Assembly (NCBI RefSeq): GCF_000090795.2
Contig: NW_003546257.1
Location: 297,809 to 361,808, forward strand
Origin: Amphimedon queenslandica
Lineage: Eukaryota > Porifera > Demospongiae > Haplosclerida > Niphatidae
DNA length: 64,000 bases
Direction: 5' to 3'
A program made the translations under genes and the position numbers. The notes under the pieces were generated by a model. That model was not told the origin of the DNA. It did no database searches and saw only the letters and a program-made list of their open reading frames with translations. This document shows, one piece after another, positions 21,865 to 34,900 of the stretch (the first letter of the stretch is position 1; the number at the start of each line of letters is the position of its first letter).

Positions 21865-23176
21865 CTAGCAGCTGTCTGGCGGAATGCCATCTCCATACTC
21901 CAACCTTTGTCTCTTTTGGTTCTCCAACTCGCCAAAGAAATCAGTAATGTCACGTGGTCGTACAACCTGATAAGGAATGAGAGAATAAGAGAGTGAGAGT
22001 GATCACGTGAGCTAGGAGACAGAGACATATCATCAATATTACATCATGCACTCTAGCTGTCTGCACCCTGCAGGGCATACACATCAAAGAGGAATACAAA
22101 GTCACTGTCAAAATCCACACCTACATACCTTTCCCTTGCTTGCAAAGCTGCCAAGGAATTTCTTTAATTCCTCCTTCATGTGATTATAACCTAAAATAGC
22201 AAGAGAGAGAGAGAGAGGGGGGGAGGTGGGTGGGAATAATTGGGTCATAAATCAAAATGATCATCGAATCTGCATTAATTGGCATAGTTTTTGATTCTTT
22301 AACATGAAAACTGTATCAGAATCAATTCATATGTCAATACATCGACATGCATACGGACAGCATCAGAAATATTGAGAGTGTTTTAAAATTGAAAATGGCC
22401 TATGTTAATTGGTTTTAAAGACACAACAGAGAGATGTACAGACAGGAGACAAACCATTAATCATTTCCACTTGTTGCACACGCCCCATGCTACTAGACAG
22501 AGCCTCCATCCCAACGTCATGTATGTAACCAGTGGACTTTGCCCTCGTCTCATAAGACGTAATACTATCAAGAGTATCAAGGAGAAACTCTACCGATAGT
22601 TCCTTGTACATCTTCTTGCAAGATGAGCAAGAACAAAGCTCTGACCTCCACTGACTAGTAAAGTACCCAGGACCAGAAAAATTAGAAGAGGAAGAAGATA
22701 AAGTTTTACGTTTTTCAAGTACACAAGTTTCAGTCTCCCTGAGTTGGGACTGACTTTCATTAGTAGGGCCGGGTACGGGGTCGGACTTCAGTGGAGGAGA
22801 GTCCGTGGAAAGAGTTTTAGGTTCAGCCTCCTTTCCATTCGGGATGATGGAATCAGATTCAGTTTTGGCAGTATGAGTCTCAGTCTTTTCACTTTCAATG
22901 TGGTGAGTCGTAGAAGTACATGCATCGAGTGTTTCCTGATGAACGAAAGGTTCTTCGCTAGATACCGAATGAATCTTGTAATGATAGAGAAACGAGAGGC
23001 GTGACATGCACTTGTCGCAGACCGTTTCTTCAAATGAATTGGGTGGGTGGAGTCCAAGATGCTAATTAATAAATAAACCAGTCAATGAATAATTAATGAG
23101 CTATTCTTTCTTACCCGGGTGTGGTACCAGTCTTCGCAAACTGAGCACTGGATCATCTCATCTTCAACCTGAATAA

Positions 23177-23219
<43 letters not shown>

Positions 23220-23269
23220 GTTCTTCCTCCATCTCCCCCTGGGTTTTTTGTCTGTTTGTTTATTTTGTT

Positions 23270-23307
<38 letters not shown>

Positions 23308-24938
23308 TAATGATAATAAATATAATGATAACAATGTATAATTGTATTTACTTCATCATCAAGGTCAGGGTATGGCCTGTTACATGTGCAGTACAATCCA
23401 TTGAAGTTGTGATTATAAATGTTCTCACTATTTAATGGATCTTTATCCTATTAGGGAACCAAGTCAATGATAATATTGCAATAATTGCTACAGTACATAA
23501 TTTTATGGGCAGAGTGTACATGTACAGGGTATTTCATCAAAAATGGCAAGAAGAGAATTCTCCATTTTTATAATATTTTCTGATGCATATACATGTTCTT
23601 ATATTGTGTAACAAGCTTGAGCTGATTCCGATCAAGTTTGAATTTTTAATGAATCTTCAAAGTTGCTCCAAAATCAGGCCAAAGTCCCTGTACTATAGTA
23701 CAGAGATTTTGGTCAAATTTCACCAAAAATGAAAAGGATAATTTTTTTCATTTTTATAATTTTTTCTGATACATATACATGTTCTTATATTGTGTAACAA
23801 GCTTGAGCTGATTCCGATCAAGTTTGAATTTTTAATGAATCTTCAAAGTTGCTCCAAAATCAGGCCAAAGTCCCTGTACTATAGTACAGAGATTTTGGTC
23901 AAATTTCGCCGAAAATGAAAAGGATAATTTTTTTCATTTTTATAATTTTTTCTGATATATATACATGTTCTTATATTGTGTAACAAGCTTGAGCTGATTC
24001 CGATCAAGTTTGAATTTTTAATGAATCTTCAAAGTTGCTCCAAAATCAGGCCAAAGTCCCTGTACTATAGTACAGAGATTTTGGTCAAATTTCACCAAAA
24101 ATGAAAAGGATAATTTTTTTCATTTTTATAATTTTTTCTGATACATATACATGTTCTTATATTGTGTAACAAGCTTGAGCTGATTCCGATCAAGTTTGAA
24201 TTTTTAATGAATCTTCAAAGTTGCTCCAAAATCAGGCCAAAGTCCCTGTACTATAGTACAGAGATTTTGGTCAAATTTCGCCGAAAATGAAAAGGATAAT
24301 TTTTTTCATTTTTATAATTTTTTCTGATATATATACATGTTCTTATATTGTGTATAAAGTTTGAACTGATTACGATTAAATTTGGATTTTTTATGAATTT
24401 TTACAGCTGCAATACTTCATTTCTTGTACAATGTACACACCAGTAGTATATATGTACATATATCACACAAATTGATTTATTTTTAGTAACGCACCGGACA
24501 CAAAAGACACGGGTTTCCAGAAATCTTTGAATTGCCACAGTCACAGCGAAAATTACTAAATTAAAAGTCCCATAAATTAATTCCCTACTTGCCACGCCTA
24601 CATACCGCTTTGTGTAGAGTTCAATGACATCATGTCCTTCGTGACATCGAAGACTGCAAGCCAAGCAAAACCCAGCCAGGACAGATGAACTAGGAGTGCA
24701 TGTACTACATGCATACAAAGCCTGCCGGGATACATATCCCTGTGTGAAGAACAAAAAATAAAATATTAATACTAAAATTATTTAAAGCCAGGTATCGTCT
24801 TTGTACTTTAGTGTAAGTACAGTTGGTGTCATCAGAGTCTCCCAGTACAGCGTTAGCAGTGTCTTGAAGAGCTTGCTCTTCGTCTACTATATCTTTGATA
24901 GAGACAACAGAATCTTCATCCTCCAAAAAGGCCGCCAT
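21865..24938 (-). CDS. UBR7: UBR7, UBR-box and PHD-finger E3 ubiquitin ligase
   Basis: Start at 24938: an acidic N-terminus (EDEDSVVSIKDIVDEEQALQ, then AVLGDSDDTNCTY) matches human UBR7. The UBR box follows (YVSRQALYACSTCTPSSSVL, GFCLACSLRCHEGHDVIELY, then NFRCDCGNSK with its zinc-binding Cys and His). Next the PHD finger: GLYCTCNRPYPDLDDEVEDE, MIQCSVCEDWYHTRHLG, VCDKCMSRLSFLY. A disordered Ser/Glu-rich middle part (about residues 200-290) leads to a conserved C-terminal region (YFTSQWRSELCSCSSCKKMY ... FLLDTLDS) and a last exon ending GIPPDSC. In mammals UBR7 monoubiquitinates histone H2B at K120. The intron after the UBR box holds a roughly 0.9-kb tandem array of the palindrome repeat. Confidence 0.94.
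23519..24400 (-). repeat. Tandem array of 185-186 bp palindrome repeat in UBR7 intron
   Basis: Palindrome centres recur with unit starts at 23686, 23871, 24057 and 24243 (spacing 185, 186, 186). In this array the right arm reads GTACAGAG, so the palindrome is slightly imperfect. Units are almost identical, but alternate: units with TTTCACCAAAAATG and GATACATATAC alternate with units having TTTCGCCGAAAATG and GATATATATAC, an ABAB pattern. On the UBR7 sense strand the unit runs in the same orientation as in the CCDC85 intron. Confidence 0.9.
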
Positions 24939-25358
24939 TTTAATTTTAATGGGAGGAGCTATAGATTAATAGTTACTTAATTTTAATAACAGTTAACTAA
25001 CTTAATGACTTGTTAACAAAACAACCTTTTTTCAGTTGGCATTTTAATATTAATTTTTTGTTTTATAATAACTTTTTTATTTGATAATTCTGTGAAGTTT
25101 GCTCTCGAAGCAAACAATAATAAAAATAATGAATGAACACAAAAATATTGAATGAAGAAATGAATGAGACACCAACTGCCAGAGTTGATGCACATTACAT
25201 ATATAGATCTATCAATAATATATAATTATAGAGCAGTAGTGTATAGTTTATAATGACACTATAATACAAAGTGAGTGGGGGTGGGGTAGGATCAGCAGAA
25301 AAGGAATAGAGTTTATCAGTGGTGGTGAGAAAAGTGTGTGTGTCAGTGTAGAGTCCAA
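24939..25358. other. Intergenic between UBR7 and Rnd-like GTPase genes
   Basis: 420 bp, AT-rich. It holds the UBR7 promoter side and the 3' UTR of the GTPase gene. Nothing else recognised. Confidence 0.45.
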
Positions 25359-26460
25359 TTACAATATCGAGCAGCTTTCTTTCGATTTTGACGAGTGATT
25401 CATCTCTAGTGCTGTTGCAATGGCCTCATCAAATGCAGTCTTTACATTAGTCTTAGACTTAGCCGAACACTCTATGTAAGATACTGCCTTCATGGAAGCT
25501 GCTGCTTTAGTTCCTTCGGACCTTGTTACATATTTCTTGTTTGATGATCTGAAATCTCTTAATAGGGTACCGTTGTCTCTCTTATCAACTTGAGTCCCTA
25601 TTAGTAATACCGGTATACCCGGACAGTGCCTCTTGACTTCCTTAAGCCAGCGGCCACGAGCATTCTCAAATGAAGAGTAATCAGTGACAGAGAAGAGTAC
25701 AAGAACAATGTCAGCCTGAGGGTAGCAGAGAGGTCTGAGGTGTCCAAAATCATCTGAACCCGAAGTATCGCAGAGTGTCATGTTTACTCTTTGGCCGAGA
25801 ACTGTCAAAGAAGCTGCACAAAAAGGAAAGAAAAATATAGTAAAAGATATTTCTTATCATAGTGATGATGATTATATGTAATGAGATGTACAAATAAAAG
25901 ATCACTGCTATGCTGTCTATTGAATACTTACTTGAGAATTTGTCATAGATGGTTGGGGTGTGAGTAGCAGTGAATTTATCACTCGTGTATGTCTGCAGTA
26001 GGGAAGTCTTCCCAACAGCACTGTCACCAACTAGAACGCATTTAAGAGAAATTGGAGAGGATCCTTCAGTGCAGCTACTAGCTGAAGACCGAGGGAGACT
26101 AGCATACGATCTCTCTCTATGCTGTTGCTGATGGAAACTTCCTTCTCTGTTGAGAGTGGACGATCCCTTCCTCGTGCTACCGCCTCGGCGGGGCTCTGGC
26201 ACAGGAGATACAATGTCGCTGAACTTTCTTCTCATCTCCAGGTTGATTGAAGACTTGCTGCGAGGAACGTAGCGAATACTGGGGGTCCGCCCGACTGAAG
26301 AAAGATGGCCCGAAGAGGTGCTACAACTCGAGGCGCTGCTGCCAGAAGAGCAGATGGAGTCTTTCCTCTTCAATGGAGAAAAAGAAGGAGAACCGATTCT
26401 TTCCTGTTGATGGGGGCTATCAGAGACAAGGCAAGGCGTAGGACTATCTTTACCACCCAT
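25359..26460 (-). CDS. Rho-family GTPase of Rnd type with long Ser-rich N-terminal extension
   Basis: Two main exons. The N-terminal extension (about 135 residues) is Ser-rich with basic patches (SPLKRKDSICSSGSSASSCS; RGGSTRKGSSTLNREGSFHQ). The GTPase domain begins LKCVLVGDSAVGKTSLLQTY, with switch I TPTIYDKFSS. Exon 2 gives DTSGSDDFGHLRPLCYPQAD, GTQVDKRD (in the place of TKxD), an ECSAKS G5 loop and a C-terminal CAAX box, CSIL, expected to be geranylgeranylated. Rnd1-3 lack GTPase activity because positions equivalent to Ras/Rho G12, A59 and Q61 are Ser; all three are Ser here (GDS, DTSG, SGS). C-terminal KESCSIL also resembles Rnd's KAKSCSIM. I infer a constitutively GTP-bound, membrane-tethered regulator of actin. 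A short unresolved exon may lie between the two (about 25820-25935). Confidence 0.82.
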
Positions 26461-26727
26461 TGCTGTTTCTTAGCTCTAGTATTTGCTTCTTTTGTAAGCT
26501 CCTTTAGTTTTGAAATGCTGTGTAGCTAACATCACCTCGTCTGCCTCGTTTTATACTCGAGCAAAGTTAATCATGACGTCACATTCACTTTTATTAATAA
26601 TATTTATTTATTATTGATTAAGAAAATGCCCCCAACACAAATAAAAAGGACCAAAACTAATATTATAATAATAACAATGAGTTCTGTGTGGGTGTGTGCA
26701 ACCGTGTTTTATGATGATTTTTGGGGA

Positions 26728-26770
<43 letters not shown>

Positions 26771-29700
26771 AAATAATATTAATAAGAATAATAACCTCTA
26801 ATTTTGCTAAATGTCCCAATGTGGAAGCCATTTCAAGCCGTACATTCTGCTCTCGGGATTATCTGACTTGGAGCCAGACATGCCATAGGAGAGTGGCATG
26901 AATGTAGCAAAACTAGAGAGAAAGAAAACAAGAAGAAAGGGAGAGGAGGGGAGAGTAGGAAAGGTGGGGAAGATAGAGAGAGAGAGAGAGAGAGAGAGAA
27001 AAGGCAGCAGTCATTTGATGAGAACATCAAAGTCACATTGCACATGCAAATAAAATTATGAAAGGAAAATAAATCCTTATCAGTAGCCCACAGTCACAAG
27101 ACATGACACAGTGTGTATACTCACACACACATGTATACACAATGAAAAGGGAAACTTTCCGTGAAAGTTACACATGATACAACGGAAATAAAATAATCAC
27201 GAGTTTATTTTGTAACCGAAAGGTATCAAAACAATATAGTGAAGGTTTAGATATTTCAAGTTATTTAAGCAAAAGGCAGAGAATTCCCCCCATTGAAGCT
27301 ATAATGACACACACAATATCAACGAAAAGAAAAACAAGGGAATAAAAAACTAATATGCATATACATGTACATGCAAGGATGTAGATTGTACAACTACAGT
27401 TACGTGGCATTAAGATAAAACAAAATAAATGAAAGAGTTACAATTAATTGATACAAGACACAGTGAGTGACTGAGCATGATCATAATGTCACCTAACATT
27501 AAACAAACAAGAGCAGCAATCAGTAATCCACAACAGACTGTGAATATAAAATATTTCAATACAATATAATGAGAGGTCTAGACACTGTTAGCACGCTGTA
27601 TGTTACATCCATAAAAGCTAATAATTTGAAATAACTGCCGCTTCTCTCTTGCTGCTCGTGTCATAAACCTTCTTGTCTCATTTATTTTCTTTCCCCTTTT
27701 ATCCTGTTTGTGCTGTATCTGCCTGTTTCACTCTCCCCCCCCCTCTCTCTCTCTCTCTCTCCCTCTCTCTCTCTCTCTTTACCTTCCAATCAATACGGAC
27801 ATCACAAGAGTAAAGGCAGAGAAAAAGAAGAAGGACTTGACTCGAGATGAGATGAGACAAGTTATGAGTTTAATGAATGAGTCAATTACTATAGCTACAT
27901 GGAGAAAGAGAGAGAGAGAGAGAGAGAGAGTCAAGAAAAGGAAAACAAAAAATATTATAATAATAATAGTTTGAATTAATGTTGTACAAAGCAAATAATT
28001 ATGATTGCAACATAAGGCAAACAATACCAAACATGCCACACTCAATATACTATAGGTAAATTATATTTAAGAGAAGGAAATACTTCAATTTTCCAAGAAA
28101 TAGGGACAGCATAGCATAGGAATTTCCTCCCTCCCTCCCCCCTCTCTCTCTCTCTTACACTATCCACTGTAAACTATTAGAGAATGTATCATCTAGCAAA
28201 CAAACATGTAAATATGTACACATTGATACACAAACATACACACGCTCATGCTATAGCATAAAGAATATGTACATGCATACATGCACATATTTGTGTAGGT
28301 AGGTATATACAGTACACGCTAATAATAGCATAAAGATTCTAATCATTATACAGAGAGAGAGAGAATCCATTCAAGGAACAGACAAGATCAATTACACAAT
28401 AATATTGCTACACATTATCTACTTATCTTCATCTAGTATGCACACACACACACACAAACTGACATTTCTCATCAAATTATTCATAATAATAATAAAGTTA
28501 AAGTCATCATAGAGTAGAGTGACTCATAGTGATCAAAAGGATTGTTGTCATCTTATGTCCTTCCTCTAGCTAGATTGGCATGAAAATAAGTTTGTGTGTC
28601 TCCAGTAGTTCCTATTGTGCAAGATGACGCATGAAGTTTATAATCATTTTGAGTGAGATCCATTATTATTATTATATAATTTGTGAGTGTGTATGCATTA
28701 TACTTATAATTAATTATATTGCCAACAGTCTCTCCTGTTTTGTCTAAATATTAATAAAATGATGAAAGAAAGGATCAAGCAGAGTACAAACAGACAGAAA
28801 TGTCTGTGTCTTGATCTTTAGTCCATACTTAGGCTAATGTACATGTACATGGCTAATTAATATACTGCTACTAAAGGATAAAGATATCATTAGATTGATG
28901 ACCAGTCTGTTTGCAGTTCCTGTGCGTGCGTGGATGTAGAAGGGATTCAAAGTATCCTATAGATATGCCAGTAACAACAATAACAACGACAGGATTGAAT
29001 ACTTGATCATTATTTTACAAGATTCCATAGCTACGTGTCAGCCAAAACTGAATATGACAACATCAGGGTATTATATCAATTTGAGCAAATTCCAACGGCA
29101 AACAAGATTACTTTGTCCCATTAGTGTGTTTACCATTTTTCCCAGAGAGAGTTTAGATATGTAACTAACAAAGTTACAATACGAATGACACAGCACCTTT
29201 AGAATTTCAATTTTAGTCTCATGTCCTCATATTGTTTTGCTCTTCTTTCCTTTCAAACCTCCTCTTTCTCTCTCTCTTTCCTTCCTTCTCTCATTCTTCC
29301 TACTACCCACTCAGTACTTCCCAATCTCATAGCAGTCACTACAACTGACTGGCATATACCTGCATAGCCCCAACACACGTCACTATTCTCCTTCCTTTCA
29401 AACCTCCTCTTTCTCTCTCTCTTTCCTTCCTTCTCTCATTCTTCCTACTACCCACTCTGTACTTCCCAATCTCATACTCATAGCAGTCACTACAACTGAC
29501 TGGCATATACCTGCATAGCCCCAACGCACGTCGCTATAATAACAAATTACACTAAAAATACAAATACAAGTTAATAGGTTAAAAATAGTCTGGAGACAGC
29601 GTGAGCCATGTCATCACACAATTGAACAGTCTGTCAACAGTCCAAGTACACCTTCACTAGTTGCCTTAGTTGGGCTAAGCATGAGAGTGGACAAGAGGGC

Positions 29701-30721
29701 AGGTGTTGAATTGAAAGAGAGAGAGAGAGAGAGAGGGAGAGGGTAAATCCAGTAATGGCTATTATGAACAACAGCTAGTACACTGTGCTTACAAGAAGCA
29801 GGTGGCGCTATTTGTTAGAAACGCCTCAAAAAGTGTGACATAAGCTAAACTAGGACTAAACACGTCAAGAGAGACATAACAGTACAATTAGCAACATATG
29901 CTGCTGCTGCTGCCTTTAGATCTATAAATAACAACAAGATCTATAATAGGACACAAGAAGGAAGAGGATTAAAACACAAAAGAGAAGGCGAGAATGAAGT
30001 GACTAGAGAAGATTAAGAGAGAGAGAGAGAGATGTTTCCCAGGCACTACACACTGTGAGCAAACAAAGTTAAAGAATGTATTAATTATTCTAAAAAAGGA
30101 GTCACAGATAACCTGATAATAGAATCTAATAGCATCCAATTATCAACATCACTAGCTAATGAATGCTATACGATTGCTTTCTATTGAAAAATGCACACAC
30201 ACACACACACACACTCAGTAATAAATGAATAAATGATGCTATATAACAGTGTCACCGAAATAGTCCCTGAAATCCCAAAGGTGGGTAGATACTGATATAA
30301 ATATTCATTCATATAGGGACATACATGCATACAGAAGCAATACACATTAATAGTACATTAACAATCTATATAGCACTACATATAATGAAGGGGCTGTATA
30401 TTATACAGCATCAATGGAATGTGGAATTAATGACAACCTCTCACTCTCTCTTTCAAGCATTTAATGAGAGTCACGCAATCAGAACTTAAATTTAAAAGCT
30501 GTAAATAGAGTAACAATAAACACACATGTACATACCACAAATCAATACAGCAATAATAGGAATATACCATATATACAGAAAGACTATGTACATGTACATC
30601 TAGTATACATGTACATGTACATAGTACTACATTAGGAGATTGCATTCATTCTCAGGATAAAGTTACATGTAGTCAAGGAGCAGTTACATGTAGTTATGCT
30701 GTACAGTTACAGTTCGGTGCA
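26461..30721. other. 4.3-kb stretch with no supported gene; GA/CT- and CA-rich
   Basis: Contains the promoter of the GTPase gene (right after 26460) and, at its right end, the 3' flank of POMT2. Between them are many (GA)n or (CT)n runs (26727-26768, 26972-26998, 27738-27780, 27903-27930, 29718-29735), (CA)n runs (28439-28456, 30190-30212), ACATGTACATGT words and a 145-bp tandem duplication. Open frames here are low-complexity or short and have no family resemblance. It may be POMT2 3' UTR, a non-coding transcript or plain intergenic DNA. Confidence 0.5.
29240..29532. repeat. Direct tandem duplication, about 145 bp unit
   Basis: Sequence starting TTTCAAACCTCCTCTTTCTC at 29251 recurs at 29396 and runs through TACTACCCACTC, CAGTCACTACAACTGACTGG and GCATAGCCCCAAC. 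The second copy has a 6-bp insertion (CTCATA repeated) and a few substitutions, so the duplication is recent. Confidence 0.9.
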
Positions 30722-31942
30722 TTAGGTTGTAGTATTGAGGCAATTCCAGCCATAGCTGTCATTTAGGATAAAGTATCGTTTGATGTGCTGATGTAAACAC
30801 AAACAGAGAACATAGCAATAAGAGACAGGCATGACTCCAGACTGGAAACAAGGACATGGTGTGTGGATCATCTCTCTCGTACATGTAACATGTAACAGGA
30901 TTTGATTAGCGGAATCACATGTGGTTCATGCTGAGAATATACTGGAGTGCATGTCTGATGTACAGAGAGAGAGAGAGAGAGAGGATGATTGTTAGATCAT
31001 GTATGAAGAGCTGATGAATTTGGCAATGTCACAGCTATAGTCAGCAGAGAAACAACAACACATCTATATAGTAGTACTGTATTAGCCTCTATATATCTAT
31101 CCATGTGAATTATGTACATTGTAGAGGTATTTCTTATTAGCTTATAAGAGTAATTGTGATATGAATCTGATTGAATATGGTCTTGTGAATCAGGAAGCCA
31201 GCAGTGTACACCAAGGGAAGGCCATAATAGGATGCAATATCAGTAATATGGTCATATCAAGGAGTATATCACCATTAGAACTTCCTTCTCTCTTCCCTTT
31301 CACTCTTTATCACTACTATATCAATTAATTGACGATTTTGAATTTAAAATTTGAAATTTAAAATGTCTTCTCTCTCTCTCTTTCTTACCTCCTAGCATCA
31401 CGATGAACATCAGTGCAGGGAAATAATGATGAAAGTAGAGGACCCTACCCATTAGGTAGAAGGGAAGGTAGTGTAATGCCCAACCTAGTATCAGGAAACA
31501 ACCAGAAGACACAAACCTATTAACAAACACTGAGAGAGAGAGGGGGAAAGGGAGAAAGAAAGAGAGAAAGGGAAAGAGAGAGAGGGTGGAGAGAGAGGGA
31601 GGGAGGGAAAGAGAGAAAGAGAGAGAGAGTGGGGGGAGAGAGGGAAAGAGAGGGAGGGAGGAAGGGAGAGAAAAGAAAGTTGATATACATGTACATCTAC
31701 ATATGATATGCGTACACATTCGTTGCACATGTGAAAGTAAACATGGTTACCAAACAAAATAACACAAAATCAAACAAAAACATGTTGCATAGCAAAATGG
31801 GCCAACGGCTAGAGGCTATAAACACTATTCTAATCATCATAACACTAATTGTCATGTGTATAGGATACAACAAACAACACAAGATAATCAAGTATGATGG
31901 ACATTTCATAAGAAAATAAAGAACACATAAGTGTAGCCAAGT

Positions 31943-31973
<31 letters not shown>

Positions 31974-34900
31974 AGAAAGGAGAATATGATTTATAATTAT
32001 AATACATGTAAAGTGTGAAAATAGGCCAAAACAAATTAAGGCAAAATAACAATGCCACAAGTCAAAACATGCACTAAAATCAATTGTACTCCTCCACATT
32101 GAAGTACCTCATCTTCATTATAACAATGACTTGACAGAAAAGGTAAACTATAAATGAAGGTGTTTACGATCAACTGGACATTAAGACATCAACAAAGAGG
32201 AGTCAGCTTGCCAGCCAGACTTTAAACAGATGCACCTTAAGCAGACAACACTTTAAACCGGTCGAAAATAAGCACAGCAGCTTCTAATTATGATGACAAT
32301 AGAATTAGCAATTATCTTATTAAAATAGCATCCATGACTGGGCGGTTGTATAGTCACTAACATGTACATGTACATGCAATTAATCAACAATATATCTCTC
32401 CTTTGTCTTAAGATTGGTTTACAATATTACTATGTTGAGACAGGAGCTGAATTTTTAGTTCTATTCTAGCATAAAAGCTATCTCAAAAGGTCAAACTGCT
32501 CACACTTTTGATTAAAAGTCACAATACGTTAGCCTGGCATCAAGTTGTAAACCAGAGCTGACCTTGAGGCAGGTCATAAGTGATGTAGTGTTATAAAATA
32601 ATGAGAGGATCTGGCCTCAGGCCTGACACAAATACAAAGATAAGAATAAGATTTCCCAAAGAGCAGCTGGTAAGGGACTTTTGTGTGAGTAGACAAATCA
32701 AAGAGACAACAAATTAAAAGAAGACAAGAAAGTGTAACGAGCTAGTACAAATATTGCTGAAGTGTCTATCTCCTCTCATTTTCCCTTACTCCTCTATGAC
32801 ATATACACTCTCTCATGTTTACTATCAATATAATTAGAAGAGGGACGATTTGAGAGCATGATATACATGTACATGTACATGTATATATGTAACTTTAATT
32901 GATCAGTAGTTGCTGCTATTATAGACACAACTATACGCTACCACTTTAGAAGAGTAAAAAAACAATAAAAACGAAATAACTCTTTCAAAGGAGATCAAGG
33001 TTGTACTTAATTGCTTTGGACAATTCGATAATTTGAATGAACCTCTTAATCAAAGGATCACTGCTTTGTACTTGTACAAACACTTTGACACTTGAAAACT
33101 TAAAGCATGACAGAGTGCCATTAGTTAATTGCTGTGATGTCTGTGTTTATTGTCAAATGTGAGGGAGTTATGCCGACAATGACGGAACGGGTTCTCACAA
33201 AGAAATGCAAACTGAATTAGCAGAGAATATTGAATCAACATAAGTCATACACACACACACACACAAACTATTATTAGACTTTACTATTGGATAGTGTGTA
33301 CAGGTCAGTTAGTGAGAGAGAGAGAGAGAGAGAAAGAGAGAGGGGGGGGGGTAAGGAATTAAGAGATTAAGGTAGAAAGAATGAAATAAAAGGCCACAAA
33401 AATGCAGCAGAGAGGAGAGAACACGAAAGCGGAAGATTGAAAATGATCACAGAAGTCCAGAGAAAGGAAGAAGCACAATTATGCTAAATATTTAAAATGA
33501 CACAAACCCACCCAAGCAATAATAAACAGCATATTCCAGTAATGCCAGTAGAATTGGAGTACATTCCGTTACAAATAAATCATCAAAAGACCAAAAGGAG
33601 ATGTAGATGAACATCACTGTATCAATACTCATTCATACTGTCACTACACAATATGAATGTACTGATGATAGTACATGGTATATGTACATATATTGATGTA
33701 AGTACTGTACATGTACCTGATATTGAGAGATAGTTGACTGATCTCTGATCAGCTACCAACTTCATTAGAACAAAAAGGACAAAGAGAATCAGGAGGACAT
33801 CACAGCCCCAGAATATAATCTAAAAATATATACAAACAGTCACATAGACTACATTATTCCAATCAAGTTTGGACTAAAGGCCTTTTCACACTGGCACAGT
33901 TTTCAAAGCGCTTTGATGCGCTTTCTTGATACAGCTGAAATAATGCACATTGATCGTGTTCACACTAGCAGCTGAATCATGTATCATTTTGTGTTCTTGT
34001 TGCCATTGGTTTACATTGATCGAAGCGCATCACTTCACATCAATCCACCTCTGGAGGTGAAGTGAGAGTGATGCGCATTGATGCGCATCAATTAAAAACC
34101 ACTCTAGTGTGAACACGATTAATGCGCATCAATGCGCATTACTTGTGCCAGTGTGAAAAGGCCTTTAGTTTCTCCAAAAGCCATCTTGTACATGTACTGT
34201 ATTGTAGTGCTTGTCAGCTCATGAAGCTCATGCTGTTTAGCACACTTAGCATGCTTTGTGGGAAACCCTGACTGGCTATTATGTACATACGGAGGAGGGA
34301 ATGGACACAGAGGACGTGTGAAATAGAATTGATTGGTAATGAATAGAAAGAATGTAAGTGTGAATTCAACATGAATACATGTAATTCTTAACAATGATTG
34401 GAATGAGAGACTAGGAGCTTAATATCTTACTGGATTCCCTAACAGATAAACTCTGTAATCACCACCAGAGAATAACTGGCCCTAAAATGATAATAACAAC
34501 AACAATAACAACAATAATAATAACAACAACAATAACAACAACAACAACAATAATAATAATAATATAAATAAAAAGTATATTTTGATGATTGTTAGATCTA
34601 GAGGGAGTTTAAGAGACTTTTGGTCTCTCATATTTGGTCTAGGTCTCCCGAAATCTTCCAATCCATTTTTAGTCAGATGGTCACCCAGGATTATTCTAGA
34701 TCTATCAATCAATGACTGTATGTGAACTGTACCTGCCAGGTTAAAGGCCAGTGCCATGGCTGAGAAGTCTGCTCTCCTTCTTTAGGCTTCATATTGTTAT
34801 TGGACTATAAGAGGAGAGAGAGAGAACAAGAGAGGGGGGGGAGAGGAACAATATGACAAAGAGAAGATCAGTGAACCACACAATGACTACAATACCACCA

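Noticed and set aside
22744-23057. Overlapping open frames around the UBR7 PHD/linker exon
   Set aside because: Shadows of the long UBR7 exon, whose own frame carries the conserved sequence.
23519-24400. CRISPR-like array
   Set aside because: Regular spacing near 186 bp and no unique spacers; the whole unit is repeated, so it is an intronic tandem repeat in an animal genome.
26614-26901. Open frames with REREREREK or SLSLSL runs
   Set aside because: Translated (GA)n/(CT)n microsatellites; same for those near 27708-28045, 31321-31757, 35558-35852 and 41011-41242.
27800-27900. Short charged open segment (VKAEKKKKDLTRDEMRQVMS)
   Set aside because: Looks protein-like at first, but it is bounded by simple repeats, has no splice context or homologue I know, and is too short to support.
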